A DNA stretch of 23,230 nt from Glomus cerebriforme. Its lineage: Eukaryota > Glomeromycota > Glomeromycetes > Glomerales > Glomeraceae. The notes beneath the pieces were generated by a model. It saw only the letters and a program-made list of their open reading frames with translations, ran no database searches and was not told the origin of the DNA. Shown one piece after another: positions 19,070-23,230 of the stretch. The stretch lies in NCBI GenBank assembly GCA_003550305.1, contig QKYT01000103.1, positions 80,061-103,290 on the forward strand, read 5' to 3'. The position numbers and the translations under genes are program-made. Positions within the stretch are counted from its first letter, which is position 1. Each line of letters begins with the position of its first letter.

Positions 19070-19314
19070 TATTGAAATATTTAATATAAATCAGCTATAC
19101 TAATTCTTTTATAAATAATAAGCTTCACAAATTTTTGCAATATTACCTAAATAAAGCAAATGCTAAATCAGAAAGTTATAATCATTATATTTAAATTTAT
19201 AGAGATCAATTTTCATTAGAAGATAAATCCATTCACCCATCAGTGTGGATGGTAAATAGTTATGATGAAGAACTTCAAAGGGTAATGTTTATTGCCTATG
19301 AATCAGCTAAATAG

Positions 19315-20017
19315 ACTTTAATTATTTTAACAGAATTTTTTGATATATTTAGTAGCTTAAATATGAATACAAGTTAAAATAAATATTATTTTTAAAATAA
19401 AATTATTAACAATAATTATTTTAATACAAAATCTGTAAATATTGATATACTATATTATTATATATTATAGCTAAATCTTAAAGTTACAGAATATCTGACA
19501 AAATTTCAGTCAGTATTTATCACCAGGTTTGGGTCATATTTTAGCTATCATTATATATATAAGGATGGTAAAAATATACATAAACTTATTAATTATAAAC
19601 CTATTAAAACTATGGAAACAAAAAAATTAAATAAGAAAGATGCTCTGCCTTCTAGTATGTTGATCGTCCTAGGTCTTCATTACTGTTATGTAAATTTGGC
19701 TGAATACATGTGTTAATTTGGAAATATGGATGGTTTAATAGTTTATTTGTACTGAAAAAATTGATTAGTACCAAAAGTTTATTGCTATAATTCTGGCTGA
19801 ACTTAACTTAATTATGACCAAAATTATAATTTTGAGCAAAATTACTGACTTTAGGATTTAGCTATAATTACGTAAACTGTGTAAATAAGTTCAAATCAGA
19901 TAGATTTGATTTGATTGGCTAGTAATTATTTATATAAAAAAAATAATTGACTGATTTTACTATTATGATTTTTGACCAGATACCTTACTTTTTCATTTAG
20001 ATATCCCTCTTTATAAG
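19315..20017. other. Intergenic region, no gene seen
   Basis: AT-rich DNA with frequent stops in all frames. A degenerate pair of (T)AATTCTGGCTGAA / TTATGACCAAAATTATAA motifs near 19790-19840 may be a worn GGCC-family repeat. CCCTCTTTATAAG at 20005-20017 duplicates part of the adjacent Tigger end. Confidence 0.5.
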
Positions 20018-20291
20018 TACAGTCAACCCTCTTTATAAGCACCTCTTATATAAGCACTCCCTTCCTTAAAGCACAAATAATTTAGTCTGAACTTTTTTAT
20101 ATAGAAAATACCCTCTTTATAATTACTTTATTAATTAAAAATATAATTACACTAATCATCAGTCTCATATCATAGTAATTATAAGGAAAATTTCCTATTT
20201 ATAAGCACACTAATCATGTGATCTGATAATATAACTGATAAGGTACACGTTTTTATGCAGTTCGCGTAATTGTACAATTTTATTTACAATT

Positions 20292-20593
20292 ATGCCATCT
20301 ATTTGACAAACTTGTACTGCTATTAGTATTGATATAAAGAAAGAAATCTGTGAATACATGCTAGCAAATCCTAATGTGAAACAAGCTGCTGTTGCTTCAT
20401 TTTTTAATGAAAAATATCCTGGATCAGATATTCAAAAAATAACTATTAATAAAACATGGAAACATCAAAAAAAAATGGCTATCTATTCTCACTACATCAC
20501 GTACTTCTCATACATTTTACTATCGTACTGTTCAGTTTCCAGAAGTTGATAAAGCTATGCAAATTTGAACATCACAAGCAGTAGCTGCTAGAC
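20292..20593 (+). pseudogene. Tigger/CENP-B-like transposase, N-terminal part
   Basis: Starting at the ATG at 20292, the frame reads M-P-S-I-stop and continues K-K-E-I-C-E-Y-M-L-A-N-P-N-V-K-Q-A-A-V-A-S-F-F-N-E-K-Y-P. This is the first helix-turn-helix (Psq/CENP-B N type) of pogo-family transposases that bind the element's own ends. It carries three lesions: a TGA at codon 5 (20304), an extra A in the poly-A run near 20468-20476 that shifts the frame, and a TGA in place of a likely Trp codon at 20565 (A-M-Q-I-stop-T-S-Q-A-V-A-A). The hAT-like element then interrupts the gene inside A-V-A-A|G-L-P-L-S-D. The first and third lesions fit C-to-T and G-to-A changes. The gene is clearly dead. Confidence 0.8.
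20586..20593. repeat. Left target-site duplication of hAT-like insertion
   Basis: TGCTAGAC sits immediately before the left TIR. Its partner TGCTGGAC is at 22874-22881, with one G/A difference. An 8-bp duplication is the hallmark of hAT transposition. The right copy fits the transposase reading frame (Gly codon GGA), so the left copy has mutated. Confidence 0.85.
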
Positions 20594-20607
20594 TAAAGGT
20601 ATGCTCT

Positions 20608-20772
20608 GAAATCTGATCAATCCGGATATTTGATCATCCATCTAAAAATTAATCAGATTCGGATTGATCTATTTGTATCACCAGATTGACCAGATGGTTC
20701 AACAGATATCTGATCAATCTGATAATCCATTTATATCACCAGATTCACCGGATCCACCAGATTTTTTTATAA
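20608..20772. repeat. Left subterminal motif cluster of the hAT-like element
   Basis: Multiple copies, in both orientations, of AATCTGATCAATC, CACCAGATT and ATCCGGA-type words. Similar clustering lies at the other end (22685-22858). Ac/Ds-like hAT elements carry arrays of short transposase-binding motifs in the same place. Confidence 0.6.
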
Positions 20773-20790
20773 AACTTTACATACTGTAAT

Positions 20791-22085
20791 TGAAGGTAGA
20801 AGAGTCCCTTCTACAAAAAGAAAAAAAAAGAACGTTAATAATGTTCTTGTATTGAATTATAATAAAAAAAACTACCTTCCTACTCCCCTTTATCCCATTT
20901 ACCTCCAGGAGTTGAGCTGAAGAATTCGTTCCTACAAAAAAGAAAAAAAAATAAACGTTAATAAATGTTCTTGTATAATAAAATAAAAAAACACCTCTCC
21001 CCTCCACCCCCCTTTTAGCCTATTTACCTTCAGGAGCTGAGCTGAAGTGTTTGTTTCTACAAAAAAGAAAAAAAAGAATGTTAGCAACATTCTTATATTA
21101 AAGTTTAATAACCACCCCCCTTTCAATTACCTACAGAAGTCAAGCTGAAGTGTTTGTTCTTAAAAAAAAGAAAAAAAAAGAACGTTAGCAATGTTCTTGT
21201 ATTAAAGTTTAATACCCCCCCAATTACCTCCAGGAGCTAAGCCAAAGTGTTCGTTCCTATAAAAAAGAAAAAAAAGAACGTTAGCAACATTCTTGTATTA
21301 AAGTTTAATACCCTCAATTACCTTTAGAAGTTGAGCTGAAGTGTTCGTTCCTATAAAAAAGAAAAAAAAAGAACGTTAGCAACGTTCTTGTATTAATTTA
21401 ATAACCATCCCCCTTCAATTACCTCCAGGAGTCGAGCTGAAGTATTCGTTCCTATANAAAAAAAAAAAAAAAANAATGTTAGCAACGTTCTTGTATTAAA
21501 GTTTAATAACCACCCTCCTTCAATTACCTCCAGGAGCTGAGCTAAAGAATTCATTCCTATAAAAAAGAAAAAAAAAGAACATAAGCAACGTTCTTGTATT
21601 AAAGTTTAATACCTCTCCTCCTTAATTACCTCCAGGAGTTGAGTCGAAGTGTTCGTTTCTATAAAAAAAAAAAGAACGTTAGCAATATTCTTGTATTAAT
21701 TTAATAACCACCTCCCCTTCAATTACCTCCAGGAGTCAAGCCGAAGAGTTTATTCCTATAAAAAAGAAAAAAAAAGAATGTTAGCAATGTTCTTGTATTA
21801 AAGTTTAATACCTCCCCCCCTCAATTACCTTTAGGAGTCAAGCCGAAGTGTTCGTTCCTATAAAAAAGAAAAAAAAAAGAACGTTAGCAACGTTTTTGTA
21901 TTAAAGTTTAATAACTCCCCCTTCAATTACTTTCAGGAGTCAAGCCGAAGTGTTCATTCCTATAAAAAAGAAAAAAAAGAACGTTAGCAACGTTCTTGTA
22001 TTAAAGTTTAATAACTACCCCCCCTTCAATTACCTCCAGGAGCTGAGCTGAAGAGTTCGTTCCTATAAAAAAGAATAAAAAAGAA
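20791..22085. repeat. Minisatellite, ~12 units of ~94-127 bp
   Basis: Twelve recognisable ATTACCTCCAGGAG anchors lie at about 20898, 21025, 21127, 21223, 21317, 21417, 21521, 21624, 21720, 21824, 21928 and 22029. A full unit reads roughly GAACGTTAGCAACGTTC - TTG - TATTAAAGTTTAATA - C-rich patch - ATTACCTCCAGGAG - CTGAGCTGAAG - TGTTCGTTCCTAT - A-rich run. Length varies mainly in the C-run and A-run. Two Ns (21457, 21474) fall in one A-run. Small minus-strand ORFs across it are translations of the repeat and are not genes. Confidence 0.9.
21979..22013. repeat. Representative double palindrome within a minisatellite unit
   Basis: GAACGTTAGCAACGTTC (21979-21995) has perfect 7-bp arms with a 3-nt loop. 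Three bases later TATTAAAGTTTAATA (21999-22013) has perfect 7-bp arms with a 1-nt centre. The same pair is present, with substitutions, in most of the other units. Confidence 0.85.
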
Positions 22086-22684
22086 CTATATACACGGATT
22101 TAGTTCATTATAATAAAAAATGTAATTCTGTTATAAAATGTTTTTTATGTAATACCAAGTTGATCAGCATATACGGGTTTCATATCAGGTGAATTTGCAG
22201 ATCAATTAAAAAAATTTTTTTTTAGTCGTACTTTATACTAACAAAAATACTTATTGCAAAAAACTTATCCCAACCCATCTGACATAGTTACAACCCATCC
22301 GACATAGGTAGGTCATATTATAAGTTGCATAAATAGTTATAGTTAATATTTTTATTTCATTTTTTAGCCNTCTTTTTTATTCTTTNTAGTTATTTTTTTT
22401 TTAAAAAAAACTTGGTTTAACTTCTTTTTTTTTCTTNTGTAGTTTCTTACTTACATATATAATTTTGAATGTGAACAACTAAAGAAAGCTTAAATTTGAT
22501 TTTTTATTACTTTTATTTTTATTTTCCTATTATTTCTCTTGTAGAGAGTTATTTTGAATGAATTTTAATTAAGGTAGCTTAGCAATAACATGTGATCTGC
22601 ACCAATGAATCAAATCTGCCGATATGCGTTAATAAACATTCTTATGTATTAAAATAAAAAAAAACTCCCAAAAAAATAAAAAAA
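22086..22684. other. Non-coding right arm of the hAT-like element
   Basis: AT-rich sequence with three Ns (22370, 22386, 22437) and no ORF. It contains a short direct repeat CAACCCATC(T/C)GACATA near 22273 and 22291. At about 22628-22675, GCGTTAATAAACATTCTTATG followed by TATTAAAATAAAAAAAAAC resembles a worn minisatellite unit, which suggests that part of this arm was inserted into or expanded within the array. Confidence 0.45.
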
Positions 22685-22858
22685 ATACCAGATTTAACCA
22701 GATTATCTGATCAATCTGATCAATCTGATTATTTATGTAATATCTGATCAATCTGGTATTATCCAATGGATCCATCTGAATTATCCGAAATCTGTTCATT
22801 CCTTAATCTGGATTATCCAATCCATTCAAAAATGGATGACAGATTGAACAGATTTCAC
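22685..22858. repeat. Right subterminal motif cluster of the hAT-like element
   Basis: Repeats of ACCAGATT, ATCTGATCAATCTGAT and TCTGGATTATCC occur in the last ~175 bp before the right TIR, mirroring the left cluster in content. The initial part of an ORF starting at 22766 is translated from this cluster and is not ancestral transposase sequence. Confidence 0.6.
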
Positions 22859-22873
22859 CAGAGCATATCTCTA

Positions 22874-23193
22874 TGCTGGACTTCCTTTAAGCGATATAAT
22901 ATTGCAACAAAAAGTTTAAAGTTTACAAGAATGTTGAATATTGAAAATCAGCTAAAATATGCTAATGGCTGGGTGTATAAGTTTAAGTTGCGTAATGGTA
23001 TTCAAAAAATCAAATTGTTAGGTGAGGCCAACAGTGCACCAATTGAAAGTCTTCTAGAGGAGCGTACACGCCTACATGCAATTTTAGCTAAATATAATAA
23101 GGAAGATATTTATAATGCAGATGAAACAGGTCTTTTTTTTTGGATGAAACTAAATCAAATACTAGGCACTAATCTAACAGCTGGTCATAAATA
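22874..23193 (+). pseudogene. Tigger/CENP-B-like transposase, middle part
   Basis: Immediately after the hAT right end, one frame reads A-G-L-P-L-S-D-I-I-L-Q-Q-K. One base is then missing near 22915, and the adjacent frame continues L-N-I-E-N-Q-L-K-Y-A-N-G-W-V-Y-K-F-K-L-R-N-G-I. This is the second CENP-B-type helix-turn-helix (HTH_Tnp_Tc5). It is followed by a linker and Y-N-A-D-E-T-G-L-F-F, whose Asp is the first catalytic residue of the DDE_1 domain. The frame ends in TAA at 23192-23194 after A-G-H-K, far short of a complete catalytic domain, so the remaining Asp residues are not seen. An open frame from 22766 fuses about 36 residues derived from the hAT end to this fragment by chance. Confidence 0.8.
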
Positions 23194-23194
23194 A

Positions 23195-23230
23195 GGTTGC
23201 TTGCCGAAACCCATCTGGCCCAACGCGAAA
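23195..23230. other. GC-rich terminal segment of unknown identity
   Basis: After the transposase fragment the sequence switches to markedly GC-richer DNA (GCTTGCCGAAACCCATCTGG...). This does not continue the transposase in an obvious frame and may be the start of another insertion. Only 36 bases are visible. Confidence 0.3.

Larger units (their letters stand above)
17670..19314 (+). pseudogene. Degenerate gene, unknown family, with Lys/Glu/Ser repeats
   Basis: From 17670 to 18305 one frame stays coding-like for about 210 codons with only a few stops (near 17700, 17910, 18087 and 18093). It begins with a tandem 20-residue repeat of the type K-Q-K-E-K-S-H-V-E-S-V-E-Y-N-D-K and ends T-K-S-K-W-Y-D-K-L-D-D-M-D-K-N-L. 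A second open stretch (18392-18607) reads M-F-E-S-Q-V-I-K...L-D-P-D-I-Y-P-I-S-K-N-V-I-Y-E-I and ends in a Lys-rich tail. A third (18734-18877) reads I-E-L-E-P-I-I-K-L-N-C-Y-H-N-P-E-I-L...V-Y-D-L-P-W-Y. A fourth (19120-19314) reads Y-L-N-K-A-N-A-K...I-H-P-S-V-W-M-V-N. A GTATT...CTAAT...TATAG intron-like segment (18617-18684) lies between two of them. The MITE at 18878 interrupts the gene. It looks like a multi-exon gene of a lineage-specific family, now dead. No function can be named. Confidence 0.5.
20594..22873. mobile_element. Non-autonomous hAT-like element carrying a minisatellite
   Basis: The 2280-bp insert is bounded by TAAAGGTATGCTCTG (20594-20608) and, in reverse complement, TAGAGATATGCTCTG (22859-22873). 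That is 13 of 15 identical, matching the YARNG start of hAT TIRs. Similarity continues inward as AAATCTG(A/T)TCAATC. It is flanked by an 8-bp duplication. Removing the insert plus one duplication copy joins the transposase as A-V-A-A-G-L-P-L-S-D in frame. Both subterminal regions are packed with ATCTGAT/CCAGATT motifs, probable binding sites for a transposase supplied in trans. No transposase ORF exists inside. The core is the ~102-bp minisatellite at 20791-22085, followed by about 540 bp of unrelated AT-rich sequence and one stray degenerate repeat unit near 22630-22675. Confidence 0.8.
20018..23230 (+). mobile_element. Tigger/pogo-type DNA transposon, interrupted, 3' end not seen
   Basis: The left end TACAGTCAACCCTCTTTATA starts with the TA expected of the Tc1/mariner/pogo superfamily. 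It is followed by several subterminal copies of CTCTTTATAAGCAC-like sequence at about 20030-20215. A decayed CENP-B/Tigger-type transposase starts at 20292 and resumes after a 2280-bp hAT-like insertion. No right TIR is seen, so the element leaves the window or is cut off near 23194, where composition changes abruptly to GC-rich. The upstream repeat of CCCTCTTTATAAG (20005-20017) leaves a small uncertainty about the exact left boundary. Confidence 0.75.

Noticed and set aside
20777..21126. Two overlapping minus-strand ORFs rich in Phe
   Set aside because: They are direct translations of minisatellite units (A-runs read as poly-Phe) and overlap each other.
20791..22085. CRISPR-like regular repeat spacing
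   Set aside because: The whole unit is repeated, with no unique spacers. The context is a eukaryotic transposon, so this is a minisatellite.
22766..23194. Intact host gene with its start at 22766
   Set aside because: The first ~36 residues come from the hAT-like element's end and the rest is a frameshifted fragment of Tigger transposase.

Overview
This is a very AT-rich nuclear window from a eukaryote. Monoexonic ORFs carry long Asn/Lys/Ile runs, genes are separated by repeat-laden AT-rich spacers, and AATAAA-type poly(A) signals occur. F-box proteins with the motif C-x-L-V-N-(K/R)-x-W-C followed by (I/V)-P-(K/I)-L-W, a vWA/alpha-kinase, a mitochondrial PPR protein and Tigger/pogo-type transposons together suggest an early-diverging fungus. 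An arbuscular mycorrhizal (Glomeromycotina, Rhizophagus-like) genome fits best. That assignment is inference from gene families and composition, not a database match. Isolated Ns indicate a draft assembly.

Layout. 1-2580 is gene-free and holds palindromic GGCC repeats, a long hairpin and short direct repeats. 2581-3081 is a broken zinc-ribbon gene. 3973-5754 (+) is an intact vWA plus alpha-kinase gene. 7023-7475 (+) encodes a small predicted secreted or type I membrane protein. 7537-9021 (-) and 11658-13178 (-) are two F-box/LRR-like genes. Between them, 10284-11520 (+) is a decayed paralogue of the second one, lying tail to tail with it. 13458-16763 (+) is a 1101-residue mitochondrial PPR protein that shares a 279-bp divergent intergenic region with the F-box gene at 11658-13178.

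From 17.6 kb onward the window is a transposon and pseudogene graveyard. 17670-19314 is a degenerate gene of unknown function that begins with a 20-residue Lys/Glu/Ser-rich repeat and is split by a 192-bp TA-flanked MITE (18878-19069). At 20018 a Tigger/pogo element starts and runs to or past the window end. Its transposase carries stops and frameshifts.

The transposase is also split precisely by a 2280-bp hAT-like non-autonomous element (20594-22873). Three observations support this: an 8-bp target duplication (TGCTAGAC/TGCTGGAC), TAAAG/TAGAG-type terminal inverted repeats, and seamless transposase coding when the insert is ignored. The hAT-like element carries no transposase. Its core is a roughly 12-copy, ~102-bp minisatellite in which each unit contains several short palindromes. 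This nested structure is the most distinctive feature of the window.

The host genes do not form a pathway. The F-box group suggests lineage-specific birth and death of substrate adaptors. The kinase and PPR genes look functional and independent.
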